In this document: positions 51,601 through 64,000 of the stretch, piece after piece
Layout of the letters: the number at the start of each line of letters is the position of its first letter
Position numbering within the stretch: the stretch's first letter is position 1
Assembly (NCBI GenBank): GCA_034336665.1
Contig: CM067566.1
Location: 30,100,330 to 30,164,329, forward strand
DNA from: Luscinia megarhynchos
Lineage: Eukaryota > Chordata > Aves > Passeriformes > Turdidae
DNA: 64,000 nucleotides
Direction of reading: 5' to 3'
Translations under genes and position numbers: made by a program
The notes under the pieces: generated by a model
Seen by the model: only the letters and a program-made list of their open reading frames with translations
What the model was told of the DNA's origin: nothing
Database searches by the model: none

Positions 51601-54440
51601 AGCAGGGGAAAGGGTGGAAAGGATAGCTTAATTAGTTCAGTCAAGGTCATCTTGGAGAACAGAGTAACCCTCTGCTAACTCTTTATAGGTGGCCACAAGC
51701 TGTGTGTTCACCAGTTTCCCATTTCCTGACTTGAGACTGTGGTCTGCTTTGCAGAAGCACTTTTGGACTCATCCAGTGGCAGCTGAAGGTAACCGTGGGA
51801 GATACTTGAATATAGCAGGAGCTATACAAGGACAGTTTTTGTAACAAAAAATATGCCTTACTTGTGTTAGAAAAGTATAGCTGAAACTTAAGCCTCAAAG
51901 AAAAACTCTTGGTCTATCAGTCCTTTTCCTATCTGTTCTCTGGCCAGACAAGGTTATTGGAGTAACTTAATTTATAACTGTGAAGAACTCAGAAGTCAAT
52001 TTTATGGTGTGTAGATTTTCTATACTGATTACCCAGAGAACATCAAGCAAAGTGACTAAGATATATCCAGTTTTCTTCCTTTATCTTCCTAGAAGAAGAA
52101 ACGTCTGAGGTGTCTTATTTTAAATTTTTAAACATGATTGATTCTTAATGTATGTGATTATTTGCTTTAGAGAAGAAAAATTTGAATAGCAGAAAGGGGA
52201 GAGCTAGAGATTTTTTCAGGTTATACACAGTCTTACACAAAGCTTAGGACAAGCCTGTGCTAGTTTAAAAGACATTTCTGTTCTCTACAAAGAATCAGCT
52301 CAATTTGAAGCAGCAGTATTTCACATCTTGTCCCTATCTTCACCTAGAACTTCATGATCTATTTTATCAGTACACTATGTATAGTGGTGTGCATCAAGTC
52401 ATGGTATTCCTCTTTTTTCTCTGGCTAGATTGCCATAGATTTTACACAGTCATGTTTCCTTCACATCTAAAATTTAGCACTACGGAGGGAAGGAGATTTA
52501 ACTTGATGATGAAAAGGAATCAGACTTAGCTGAACAGTGTACTCTCCTGAAGAGATACAATGCAAGGGTGACATATATTTGAAAATCCCAAGTGCTGCAG
52601 ATTTTGAGGCCATATAAATGGCAATAATACAGTTCAACTGGAACAGATAGATGATGATTATTCCTGAGCAGGGAAAATACTCAACTATATAATCTTGAAA
52701 TATATTCTGCAGGACAAAAAAAAAAAATGAAACAAAGTAAGAGAGTTAAATAAAAGCTGGTGCTAGAAAGAAGGCTTAGACAAATCTGTAAAATATTCTA
52801 CTGTTTTTATGACAGTATAAATTTTCTTTGGTTATTGCTAACACAAGTGATATCAAAATTGTGAGACTAAAAATTATTGAGATTTTTTGAGCAACTCAAT
52901 ATAACATCTATAATTTTTTGACAGAATTTTAAATGGGATAAATTAAAAAAACCCATGACCAAACATTTGATAAATAATGAATTGAGTTAATTAATTGTCA
53001 TCACTAGAAATGAAAGTGGTTTTAAAATAGTTAAATTTAAATCTTTTACAAATAAATTAATGAGTATCTCTACAAAAAAAGTGAAATATATAAATTCCAG
53101 GGTAAAAAATGCAAACATGAAGAACTTAAGATAGTGATGTAGACTATCAAGCTGGATAGAAAAAGAGCAATGGAAATGGAGAGAAAAAAGAAAACAGAAA
53201 GACTCATATAAGCACTCTAGGGCAAGCAGATTAGTCACATAGAAGAATAAGTCTGAGAGAACAATGCCATAACTTTAGAATGTGATAGCCTTAAAGATGT
53301 AAGCAGGAATTGCATATGAATTCTCATGCTGATCTTTTAAAAAGATGGAAAATATTGCATGTGTTGGAGGGGAACAGATTTAAAAAATAAATAATGGGAA
53401 CCTCTATAGAATCACAAGCTGATATTTAAATATAGAAAGACATCTGGAAATGCTACCAGAAACTCTGTCACTAAAAGTAATTTGAAATTCCCAGAGATAT
53501 ACTGTAGAACAAATGCTAAATTGAAATTAAGGTTTGTATTGTCTTGGACTCAGTAACTAACAAATTTATATACCAGAATGAAACATACTTTGTTATTGCT
53601 GACTTTGGTAACTAACAAGCATGTTGCACAAAAAATATAGCTATAGAAAATAACCTTGGGAAGAAAAATCATGAGATAATTCACTTTATATTAAATGAAA
53701 GGAAAATCACAAACCAGTCTTGAAAGCTTCTGATTCAAAGTGGAGACTTCAATAAAATAATGTCTTAAGTAAAGCTAAGAAGAATGTGAAACTGTGTTTT
53801 TCATTCACAGTTCACTATAGAAGGAACCTTAACACTTAGAAAATGTCAATCAACAAAACCCCTGAAATGAAAAAGTGTGTAGAAACCATAAGGAACAAAG
53901 TAAAATAAAAATGAATGAATTTATAAATAAATAAAAATATGAATGAGTATTATAGAAAAAGAATGGAAAGTCTAAAAGAATTGAAAATGGACCTAGTAAG
54001 AAAATTATCATTTGAAGCTTAGTACTTTTAGGATAAGGAGGAATGTTCTGGAACCAAAATGATCTAGTTTTCATGTTGGTTGTTTTCTGTGGTTTTTTTA
54101 AATTAAACATACTGATATTCCATAAATAAAGCAGAATTCAGATGAAGTAAAAACAGCTTCTAGGGAAGAAGGGATAAGGATTGAGAAAGGTCTCTGCTGA
54201 ATTTCAATCTTCAGTGAAGCTACAGGGACGATATGGGGCACAAATGATCATTTGATATGGAGAAAAACACACTACTTCGTGTAAAAAACTGAGATAGATT
54301 GCTGCTGTCCCAGAATCACAAGAATACTGGCACAATGTTGTAGTTCCTCTAGCAGAGGAGCAAAATCCATCAGGTTCCAGAAAATGCCAAAATAGAGAGA
54401 AAAGTATTAAATGTTACACATATTTAATACCCTAAAATAG
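48661..54440. other. Unique AT-rich non-coding sequence
   Basis: No supported gene. From about 52680 to 54150 the plus strand is notably A-rich. At 51475-51491 a pyrimidine run ending in CAG precedes an open frame (51492-51678). This could be a splice acceptor but has no family support. Confidence 0.5.
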
Positions 54441-54456
54441 GGTTATCCTTACAACT

Positions 54457-54860
54457 GTGGCTCTGTTTGGGCTGTTTCACAACAGGAAAGAAAGAAGGCA
54501 CAGAGGTATGGCAAAGTGTTGTAAAATGCAGCCTCAGTTTGACAAATTGTGCCAGACTAATCTGAAAGCCTTCATTGGGGAGATAATTGCTTTTCTAGAC
54601 AAGGGAAACAGTTCTAATCTAGATATAATCTACTTGGAAGCTGGGAAAATATTTGATGCTTAATGGGAAATTATTAATTAAACTAGAGAAGATGATTATT
54701 AGGATAGGAATTGAGAAGTGGGTAGATAGGAAACTGACAGATCACTGACAATAGCGTAGCACAAAGCAGCAGTGAAATGCATGATCAGTCCTTGGACTGA
54801 TATCAGTATTTTCAGCTGTGATCTGTGCTTAAAAATGAAAAAAAATGCTGATGGATTCCT
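54457..54860 (+). mobile_element. Ancient CR1-type LINE fragment (reverse-transcriptase region)
   Basis: The frame at 54457-54663 contains CQTNLKAF, then FLDKGNSSNLDIIYLEAG and KIFDA. These line up in order with the CR1 reverse-transcriptase segment with the pattern TNL-AF-D, then YLDFSKAFD. The catalytic aspartate of YLDF is replaced by glutamate, and a TAA follows at once. Downstream nucleotides keep the order of the CR1 domain: a degraded CCTTGGACTGATATCAGTAT block (54790-54809) and GCTGATGG at 54847-54854 in place of the GCTGATGA that encodes the AD of FADD. The copy is much older than the one at 35.9 kb and has no activity. Confidence 0.68.
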
Positions 54861-56955
54861 CCAAAGGCATGAGTCTGAGAAGCTTCACAAGTCCTAAAGA
54901 AGAAATGGTTTCATTTCTCGTTGATGAGGAGGGTTAGAGATAGTTTGCTGTACTTCCAGAGGAATTTCAGGAAGACATTCAGAGATCTAAACAATTATCT
55001 CTGCTGAAACCTACAATGGTTTTGGTGTTGTACTTCCATGAATATGTACATTTTACATCAGTCACCCCCATTAACACTGAAAAAAGTTGCACCTATAGAA
55101 ACTAATTACAGAGTAGCAGAAGTGGAATTCTGATTACAGAAAATGTCATAAAATAGTTCAGTAGACACATTAGCAATTGCATTTCATTCCAATTCAGTTT
55201 AATTATGTGCTTTCTGCTTTTCATACTGCTTTTACTGTAAGATATTTTCTGCCTTGTTTAGGGCTTTTTGAGCTGCAAGAAATAGCTTCTCTTTCTCTTT
55301 TTTTAATCCTATCTTTGAACTGACACCAATTTTTAAACCAAGAAGGCAGGCTATAGCTAACTCAAAAGCAGAAAACAATTAATGACCTATAGAAACATTG
55401 CATGATGCTAATAAAAAAATGCAATAGCTAGTCATACTCTTGGAGTCTGATTTTATCATCATTCGTTTGGCAGTACACAAAATCTCCCACTAGGAGTGAA
55501 GCAGGAAGCTGCCATTTGCTTGAAAAAGGAATGTAATTGCACCTGAAGAAACATCACAGTTCCAGGAGGCAGCTGACTAGTATCAACTGACCAGCTATGT
55601 ATAAACACTCTTTAATTTTACCCCAAATACAATTTTTAAATGGTTTCTATTTAATATTACTTGAGATTAATTTAAATAATTTATCTCCTAGGATGTGGCC
55701 ACGTTTTCTTGTTGCTAGCAATACTATTCCTTATACACTTCTGTTGACTGTGTCATTATTTCATAGCACCACACAATAAGTCATTTTGAGAAATAATGTT
55801 ATGATTCATGATGAATTTAAATAAAATCAAACTTACTATTGAACTACATATCAAGTGCACGAAAGTATTTTATCTAAACAGGTGTTACATTTATTTTGAT
55901 CCATCTCATAATTCAGATTTCCTAAGAATGACAATTATGTCATTTTATCTCCAAATTTTCAGATTTTTTATATCTAGCTTCCAAAGACTTTTAATATTTC
56001 TAATCTCTTAAAAATATTCATTGTTAGCAATCATCTTTTTTTTTGCCATAAACATATGAATGAGAATACAGGTCAGATTAAAATAAAAGGTTAGCTTGAA
56101 TGAAGGTTGAAAGTTTAGCTTATTACAATGAAACCCCATGCTACTTTAACAAGTGACATTTAGAACAAATCAACATAGTTCACAAATTTGATTAGATTTT
56201 AAATAGTGTTTATAAACAACTGTAACTGAAGTGACTTACCTGATATATATACATGTATATTTGTATTGTTTTATGTGGCACAGCATCCATAGGAAATACT
56301 AGAGCATTTAAATGATTTGTCAACCACAGTCCAAGCAACTTTTTCAAAATAAAGGCTAAAGGCTACTGCCAGAATATTTTTTGGGATGCTTAAAGAGTAT
56401 ATAATACAGATTTAGATGAAGTTGTTGATATAGTTATAAACAAAAAATATCATGGGCTCCTTGCTGCAGAAAGAAAAATGATAACTTATCCAGTAATCTA
56501 TAGAATCAATTATTTGTTCAGTACAGTTATCTAGTCCACATTACAAATAAATTCCAGATATTTAGGAATATTTTTTTTAAATAAACCAAAAATTGTTACA
56601 TGGGTAAACAAGTCATTGTATAAATCAGTTTTGCTCAATTAGATGATAATTTTTTTTGTATATTCATCTCTCTTTTTAAATTAGAGAATACCTTTCTGCA
56701 GGAAAATGGCACTTATTGAGCAATAAAATCTAAAAACATTTCTTTGATGCAGAAGATAAGACATATATATTCATGGAGGTGTAATGCAACTGACTGTCAT
56801 AAACAGGTCACTCATTTATATACACTGTAGTAATGACTTCCAAAGCACCCCAGTAAAGCTAGATGCCCAGTTAATTTTAATGAGTGTTAGGCTTCCAGAC
56901 CCCTTAGGCAGCTTTCAAAATGTCAGCCTATAATTACAAACAGCCTGGACAAAAG
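54861..56955. other. Unique AT-rich non-coding sequence
   Basis: May hold further unrecognisable CR1 sequence at its start. A palindromic ATATACATGTATAT lies near 56248-56261. No gene is supported. Confidence 0.5.
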
Positions 56956-57000
56956 CCCATTGAATTTAATGGAAAGTCTCCCATTGATTTCAATGAGCTT
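56956..57000. repeat. Paired copies of the CCATTGA-TT-AATG motif
   Basis: CCCATTGAATTTAATGG is followed seven bases later by CCCATTGATTTCAATG. Each half is itself nearly palindromic (CCATTGA / TCAATGG). It is related to the motif at 48631 and resembles an old amniote repeat whose name I cannot give. Confidence 0.5.
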
Positions 57001-57120
57001 TTGGATCATTGACTTTCTTCTTGCCACAAATATTTCTAAAGGCTTTGGATAGTAAATACCACATACTTCAGAAACACTACAGTGCATTCAATATCTTCAC
57101 TTTTCAGTATATTTGCAAAG
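57001..57120. other. Unique sequence
   Basis: Nothing recognised. Confidence 0.4.
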
Positions 57121-57158
57121 TAAAAAAAAAAAAACAAAACCAAACCAAAGCAAAAAGT
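57121..57158. repeat. A-rich tract with AAACC units
   Basis: Thirteen A are followed by CAAAACCAAACCAAAG. It is a short member of the A/C-rich tract type seen at 15.7 kb. Confidence 0.8.
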
Positions 57159-58158
57159 CATAAAACTGCAGAACTATTATAAAATTTGGTGGGAAATGTA
57201 AGGAAATGTAATATTAAAAATAAAATAAAAGCAATTCCACTTCTGAGCTGTTCAGGACTGTTTTTACAGAATTGTGTAAGCTGACAAAAGCAAATGAACC
57301 AAAACAGAGACTTTTGCAAGGAATGACTGACTTTGAGGAATGTAACTGTTGGTAAGGAATGTTTTTTAAGGTTCTGAAAGTTTAAGACTTTTTCCTTTCA
57401 ACATTTTCTAAGTAATAAGTATTTGCTTCAGTTTCTTCTACTTGCAAGTTTACTCTAATTGTAGAAACACGGGTTATTAAAAAGGAATTTTTTGAAATTA
57501 TTGAAAGAAAAAAGATCAGAAAGTGTGACTCAGCATGAGAGAGGAACAGTTTCCTTACATAGCACTCATCAACAGTTTTTCTGTCTCTATCACTAAGCTA
57601 TGTTTTAACTGCTTGCACATTTACCTTTCCATACCTGGATATTCAGGAGTCATTTTGCTACAGACACACTAAAAGCCTTAGGCATGAATTTTTGGTAAAG
57701 TGGAGGTTCTCGTGAGACAGCAATCCAAGCAGGTGGCTCAGCCCCAGGAACACAAAATGAGACCATGACACCTGGTCTATCACCATGCTATAATAAAATG
57801 CTGGTGGTAGCCAAAAGCAGAGTCCCAAACAGAGGGTTCATGTGTGGGAGCAGAGAGGGTCTTACCTACTTTGGGGAAAGAAAAAAGAGTCAAAAAAAAG
57901 CAGGACATAGGGTGAAAACATCATAAATAATAGTTAATTACAATTAATGTAGAAATAAGCTATTTTAGAAGACTCATAAATTTAATATAGTCACAGTGAG
58001 AAAACACATTTGGAAATTAGCTTATATTAGGGAACATTGTAGGTAGTAGTGGGAGGGAGGTAAGGAGAGACAATCTTCCCTTGACACTGGTAATTCTGAG
58101 AGCAGATAATAATTTAAACAGCATAACAGACAAATCTAAACACTGTTCCTTAAACTTA
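57159..58158. other. Unique AT-rich sequence
   Basis: No gene or known element. The part at 57690-57860 is somewhat richer in G and C but unrecognised. Confidence 0.45.
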
Positions 58159-58190
58159 GCCTTATAATTAGCTTCGCCTTATAATTAGCT
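58159..58190. repeat. Short tandem duplication, period 17
   Basis: GCCTTATAATTAGCT occurs at 58159-58173 and again at 58176-58190, with TC between. Confidence 0.9.
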
Positions 58191-58207
58191 CTTGCAAAAG
58201 TCCACTA

Positions 58208-58236
58208 ACACACACACACATGCACAACACACACAA
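58208..58236. repeat. Short CA microsatellite
   Basis: ACACACACACACA, then TGCACA and ACACACACA: about 29 bases of interrupted CA repeats. Confidence 0.9.
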
Positions 58237-58269
58237 GTAGATGAAACTGCATTAAAACAGAATTATTGC

Positions 58270-58696
58270 AATGACACAAGTTGAGCTGCCAAACCTCAGG
58301 GATTTAACCAGTGACTGTCGTTTCCCATAGCTGTAAGAGGCCCTGAAGCTATAGCTCTACCCTGCACAAAATGAAATGCTGATCTATTGAGAAACTGAAA
58401 CTCTGGACTAGGACTTGCCATGTGTTGTGGAGCATTCCAGGAGTGCAGGAGCAGATAAAGCTGAACTAAAACTTCTCCCCAGGGTGTGCACAATGAGCTT
58501 GAACTGCAAGTGAGCCTTTAGTACTGGTGACCAGGAAGAGAGCCAGTGTGGAATCTGGAAAACCACAGGCGCTGGAAAACTGTTTCTCCAGGCCAGCTCT
58601 TTTAGTCTCCAAACTAGCTCCTGCTATGTCACCCCACTTTCTAGTGTAGGCACGGCCTTGGAAATCCATCCACACAACTCTTAATCTGATTGGCAA
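58270..58696 (-). other. GC-richer block, possible old transposon fragment
   Basis: Two overlapping minus-strand frames (58466-58696 and 58296-58493) lie here in different frames, without a recognised domain. On the minus strand the block contains GCCTACACTAGAAAGT, which resembles a word I associate with an old DNA-transposon-like repeat in sauropsid genomes. The match is short and the call is tentative. Confidence 0.25.
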
Positions 58697-60443
58697 TTAA
58701 TATATGCTATTGCACAATTTTCTATATCAATGTCAATCAAATACTTTCTCTCTTGGACAGAGGTGCTGGAATTTGGCTTTCAGTTTAATGTTTTCACAAT
58801 GTGTTCATAATGACTTTGCATCAAGAACAATAAAAAGGAAAGATAATCTACTTTTACATTGTTGCATTTTACCATTCAAATAAATGAGAGATTAATACTG
58901 AACATTTAGACAGTTCAAATACAAATTAATTGAACTTTCAATATTTCTCTTATTTAATCATCATCTATGTATTGGTTCTGATATTTGTCTCTTCCAGCTG
59001 TAAAACAAAAAAGTTACTTTGTCGACATTGTGTGTGTGTTTAGGAGTGAGAAAAATAACTTTTCCAAGTGTTTATTTTCCATTATTTAGGCAAAGACAGA
59101 GGAAACACCAAACTCAGATTTGTTTTGCAGTATCTTCACTTCTACTATTCAGTCAAGATTATTTTTCCAAAATACAGCAGATTTCTACCTAATAAAAAGT
59201 TGTTAAGGAAAACAAGCATAAAATCACTATAACAGATTTGAAAATCTTCCATCCCTTCATAATAAATCACAGGGAGACAACTGAAGGCAGTTTACTAGAG
59301 GTTATTTTCTTCCAGGATAGAAAGTTGTATGTTCACATAATTACCTCTTTGCAGTAAACTGTCAGTTTTGGCATATTTTTGTTATGAAAATCAGATGAAC
59401 ATAAAGTCAGGAGTTCCAAATATCATAAAATAATATTGTTATATTTCTATTCAAAAGGCTGTTTCAAAATTTATAACAGATATTAATAATAAAAGTAAAA
59501 TATGCAAGTCAGCAATGAAATTCTGATTTACATTAAAATGTAACATAGGGTTACTTAAAATATATTTTCCCCAAAATGATTCATTAGTAGAAATTGTTCT
59601 ATTTCTTGCCAGATCAGAGTGAAACTACAAATAATATAATTTTCTACAATACAGAAATTCCGGATTCCTTCAGACATATACTTGAATGGCTCTCCATTTA
59701 AAAATGCATTGTTTCAAAACATTTACATGAGAAAATTTTTTGCATGCCTCATAATTATTTAAAGTTTTTGTATCAGAGTATTAGTTCTAGATGCAAAATA
59801 GCAGCTGCTGATCATAATTCTACTAAGTTCTTTTGTTCTAATTTTTTTTTTTTTTGTTCATGGGCCAGAGTGTTAATATATAGTGTCTTTTTGACAACAA
59901 TGTTCTGGCCTCTAAATTCCTCTCTACCTACTCTTCCCAGTTTAATGATTAATGTTTTCATGAAGTGGAAGTGATTGCATTGGACACGGCATCCTGCAAG
60001 AAACAGACGTAGGCGGTGGACCAACCATCCACACAGAACGATGCAATGTAAACCAGTGATTCTACATCTCGTCCTGGACATCTGGCTCTTGGCATTATTA
60101 TGTAAAATCAAGTGAAATCCCAGTGTCCCACGTATTATTTTTGATCCTAACAGTCTTACGGAATGTTAGTTGAATTGATATTGTCACGCCTACTCTTGTG
60201 GTCTTCATCTTGCTCCTTATTTTACATGTCATTCTCATTTTGGTCATTGTTTGCTGACTTTTTCTGACATTTTTAATGCTTAATCTAGGCTTTACTTGTG
60301 TAGAGACACACAGAATATTTTCAAGTTTTCAGCCATATCTCGTCTCAGTTCTATATCCTAAGTTCAAGAACTGGTTCCACTTTGTATCTACAGCAGTTCC
60401 CCATTGTGCAGGCTCTAATTACTCCAAAAGTTTCTAATAAAAG
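58697..60443. other. Unique AT-rich non-coding sequence
   Basis: Contains a 16-base T run near 59840-59855. The complementary frames at 59744-60111 are shadows of each other with no motif. Confidence 0.5.
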
Positions 60444-60493
60444 AAATTTAAATTCCTACTCTCTTAAGGATTTAAATTTAAATTCCTACTCTC
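60444..60493. repeat. Short tandem duplication, period 30
   Basis: AAATTTAAATTCCTACTCTC occurs at 60444-60463 and identically at 60474-60493, separated by ten bases. Confidence 0.93.
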
Positions 60494-63400
60494 AAGGATG
60501 TTTCTTTCTTTTTAGTATTAGGGACAGGAGGAAAACACCATAGCAGTGTCCTCAGTAAGATTTAAACTCAGTCATTCAAATACCTGGTTGTCATCCCTCC
60601 CTGAGCTGCTGTTTACTATCACCAGAGGTGTTATGATCTTGACATCTTGATCACATATTATTGCTTGTGATATTTGTTGTATATTATCTATCAAGAACCC
60701 AGCACTCTGTATGTGTTCCAAATTGTGTGCAGGAGTTCATAAAATCTAGCTGTGAATTTATTAAATTAATTAATGCATAAGAAGTGCTGTTGGAGCTCTT
60801 GATATGCATTTCAATACTTTTCTGGAGTTGACTTCACTCTTTTCAACAAATATTTTCTTGTTCTATCACTCTACATCCATTATGACCTAATTTCCTTACC
60901 CAAATGACATAGATTGGAATTTTTTAGAATTTAGATCATTTAGGTCTTCTTCTCCAATTAGACTGATCCTTTCTGGAAAGTGTCTTCCTGGTCAAAAATA
61001 AATCGCAAAAACAATGCATGAAGATTTAAAATAAGAGGTAAATCTTATTTTTCATCATACTAGCAGGTAGCATATTTTAAATGATTAATTATTAGTATGC
61101 CTGCCTCTGCATTTTCTAGCTAGTGTTATGTCTTAGAACTTTAGGGTGTCATTTACTTTTTTTGACCTTAAAGGATGATTTTTTATCTTTCTGAAGCAAA
61201 TTATACATGCAGAGATTAGTGTACTTACATGAATTATATGACATTAAAATTCCTTATTTATAAAATTCATACTTTATCCCCCAACACCTATACTGTATGT
61301 AGTACTTTGTCTTACTAATGTCCAACCATCTAGAGTTAACAATTTTTCTTTCCTATGAGCCCCCCACAGTTTCCTAGGTCTTCATAATTCATTGTTTTTA
61401 TTAACAATTCATAAATGAGGATATAGTTATGTGAAACTTAGAGAAGGGTAAAAGACCTCAATGTCTTTAACTGTTTTCTTTTAGTGTTCAGGGTCAGGAA
61501 GAAAAAAATATTTTTAATGTAAGTCAAACAAATATCAGTAACAAGAGAAAGAAAATTCTCACTCATTGCCGTTTCACTGGTGGAAATTTCATGTCTGCAC
61601 ATTAAGTTACAAGTGTCTTGCAAGAGAATTCAGGCAGAACAGTGGCATATTAAAAAAAAAATGCCGTAGTACAACAACTGAACATATCATCAAAACATCT
61701 CTATGTTGTGACTGGACAAGTCACTGAACTATTCTTCAAATCAAACATTTTATTTAGAGCTGACTTTTATTCTAGTTTTATATATTAGATAAGCTTACAT
61801 CATTTGTTTGATGACAACTATATCTATACAGTGTTGTCATTATTTTTGGTGCAGTCAGTCCTTCAGACAGAGCTTTGGAGACACTTCATCTCATTACAAA
61901 GAGGTAGAAAAGGCAGATTTGTAATTAAGATATAAGCTTTTGTACTGAAGGTACTTTGAGATTATATTGAGACCAGTCTGGCAATCCCTTTCAACCCTTT
62001 ACTGCTCTTTACTAGTGGCCAAACTTGACATGGCAGTTCTGGGTGGGATGATGCTTGAGAGGCACTTTCTATCAAATCCTTTAACAATGAAACAGTTGAG
62101 TGTCCTGTACCTGACTGGAGCCAAAACAAGTCTCCACACAAAGTAGTGAGGGATGCAGGGGAGCAATATTCAGTTCAGCAGTGAGAAGAGACTGTTTTCA
62201 CTCGGTAGGCTGCTGGAGAGCCCAGCATGTGTGAGAGCTAGATTCCTTACCCTGCTTCAGGCAGTCATGGAGGACTGGACTCAGGATTTCCAAGACAATT
62301 AGCTAAGCAGTGCAGCACCCTCTGAGACCACCTGTGTGAATGACTCAATAAGGAAATGTGAACGCACTGCCAGTTTTAAAGATTCTTCTGTAGCTGCCAG
62401 TAAAAGGCATGACATTCTGAAAATGTTCATCTTGAGGGCAAAACCCTTTCCAAAACTTGTCTTTACCCTTTTTCATTGAATGGCAACTGACAAAAATGAA
62501 TAAGAGTAAAGCATGGCTTTTAATTGATGGGCTATGTTAAGATTGGTACTAAAATTCTCATCATTCACACCAGAGTCTCAATTATGCTTCCTGTGTAATT
62601 TCAAAGTCTGCAGTGTTTCCAGATCTAGATTTTCATCCAAAAATTGATTTTACCTGTATTTACCTGTCTAGGATGAAATATGCTCTAGAAGTGCACCTGG
62701 AAAATTGCTTCTAGACCAAAGTCTTTTAGAGTCTGATTTCCCCTCTGTAACTGAGACAATTCCTTGAAAAAAGCACTAGCCCCTGACTTAAATGAAGAGA
62801 GGGACAGAGAACATATTACAAAAGTATATATCAGGAAGAGATTTCAGAAAACAGCTTAGAATTCATTGGGAATCTAATAAATTTCTCCACTGGGAGATAT
62901 TAAGGTAGGATTTCCAGGACATTGTAAGTAAATTAACTGATAGTTGTACCTCATTGTAGCTCTTTTGAAAATCTCAACTACATAAATTAGGAATTATTAA
63001 AACCTGAGTTTAAATAATATACCATATTTATTGCATTTCCTTCATACTGTCAAATAGATTTCTAGATAAAGTCTTTAAAAAGTTTTAAAAAATGGAAAAA
63101 AATCGACTGTGCTGTCTCAGTTTAAGATATCAAATATAAATAAACTGAAGTACAAAGCAGCCTGAAAGTGAACAGAACCACTGACAACCCTTCATCATCT
63201 GTCAAAGTTACAGTCAGGTTGTGCAAAGATCATGCCCATGGTGACTTGTGGGTAATGCAAATATAGAGGTGGTCACTTTCCTAAGTCATGCACTGCTCTA
63301 CACTGGCAAACTATTTCTGACATCAGCTGGATCCAAAAGTTGATGCTTTCCCAAAGACTTCGCACCTGATAACTCTAAATTCGTGGAATTTCCAGTTTCT

Positions 63401-64000
63401 CTGCATCTGGATTTTGGGTGTGTTTACACTAGTTCTAGAGTAAAATTAGATCTTACATGAAAGATAATTATAAATCCTCCTGATTTCAAGCTCACTCTGT
63501 CAAAAGTCACCCGGAAATTCCTGACAGCAGCCTTCTCACATCTTTTAGATACCTGATTATCTGATGTAAACATTGTCTGATTCACCCTAATTCCCCCTTA
63601 TGTTTAGTAAGTAGCAACCTGTACATATGAATTTTCTCTTGAAAAGTACTAATAGTTTAATTTTAATTAATATATTTTATAGATAAATTTAAAATACTGG
63701 ATATTTTAACATCCTTAACATTCTTTTTCATGATCACACTTCTCCTACAGAAGGTAGTGCTATGTATTTGATGGGAATCACCATGTCTTTTTCAAACAAA
63801 ATACACTTAGCTGGGAGCAAAAATCCTGAAATTGCTTAAAGTTGTCTGAACAGGACTGGGATAAAAATGAAAATAGTCTAAAATGCAGTTTGTGCTCAAA
63901 AGGGCTGAGTGATAAGATATTATTGAGAAATTAATCATGGGTTAACAATAAAACCACTTTTCATACTGTTACTGAAAATAAATCTGGTATCATCTGTAAA
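60494..64000. other. Unique AT-rich non-coding sequence
   Basis: No gene, RNA gene or transposon is recognised up to the end of the window. The segment 62010-62350 is moderately richer in G and C but matches nothing I know. Confidence 0.55.

Overview
This window looks like vertebrate nuclear DNA, most probably from a bird and perhaps a songbird. It is AT-rich throughout and has no operons, bacterial start signals or long open frames. Its only clear transposon sequences are two CR1 LINE remnants and one solo retroviral LTR. Mammalian L1 or Alu-like repeats are not visible. A CR1 3' end is typical of birds and other sauropsids. The songbird suggestion rests mainly on the look of the LTR and of the T/G-rich tracts, so it is an inference.

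I found no protein-coding gene that I can support in 64 kb. The open frames in the window are short (at most 176 codons). The longest lie in simple repeats or antisense to a CR1 copy. The window is therefore either a gene desert or the inside of a very large intron. Short internal exons cannot be excluded by eye.

Layout. 1-7154 is unique AT-rich sequence. At 7160-7882 lies a solo LTR on the minus strand, flanked by a perfect 5-bp target-site duplication, with an unexplained GC-rich block just beyond it (7918-8160). From 10.9 to 15.8 kb there are an AT/AC microsatellite, two T/G-rich tracts and one A/C-rich tract. At 19.0-19.4 kb a minus-strand frame with two internal stops looks like decayed coding sequence. 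An A-rich tract (21.56-21.83 kb) and a possible LTR fragment (about 24.0-24.3 kb) follow. At 35.9-36.7 kb is a CR1 3' end with an internal deletion, then a TTTC microsatellite of about 416 bp. Further on are a G-quadruplex motif (42.37 kb), an ancient CR1 reverse-transcriptase fragment (54.46-54.86 kb) and four short tandem duplications (28.0, 42.6, 58.2 and 60.4 kb).

Nothing here amounts to an undescribed gene system. The items most worth checking are the decayed frame at 19.0-19.4 kb, the GC-rich block beside the LTR, the very long TTTC tract next to the CR1 3' end, and a dispersed ancient motif related to CCATTGACTTCAATGG.
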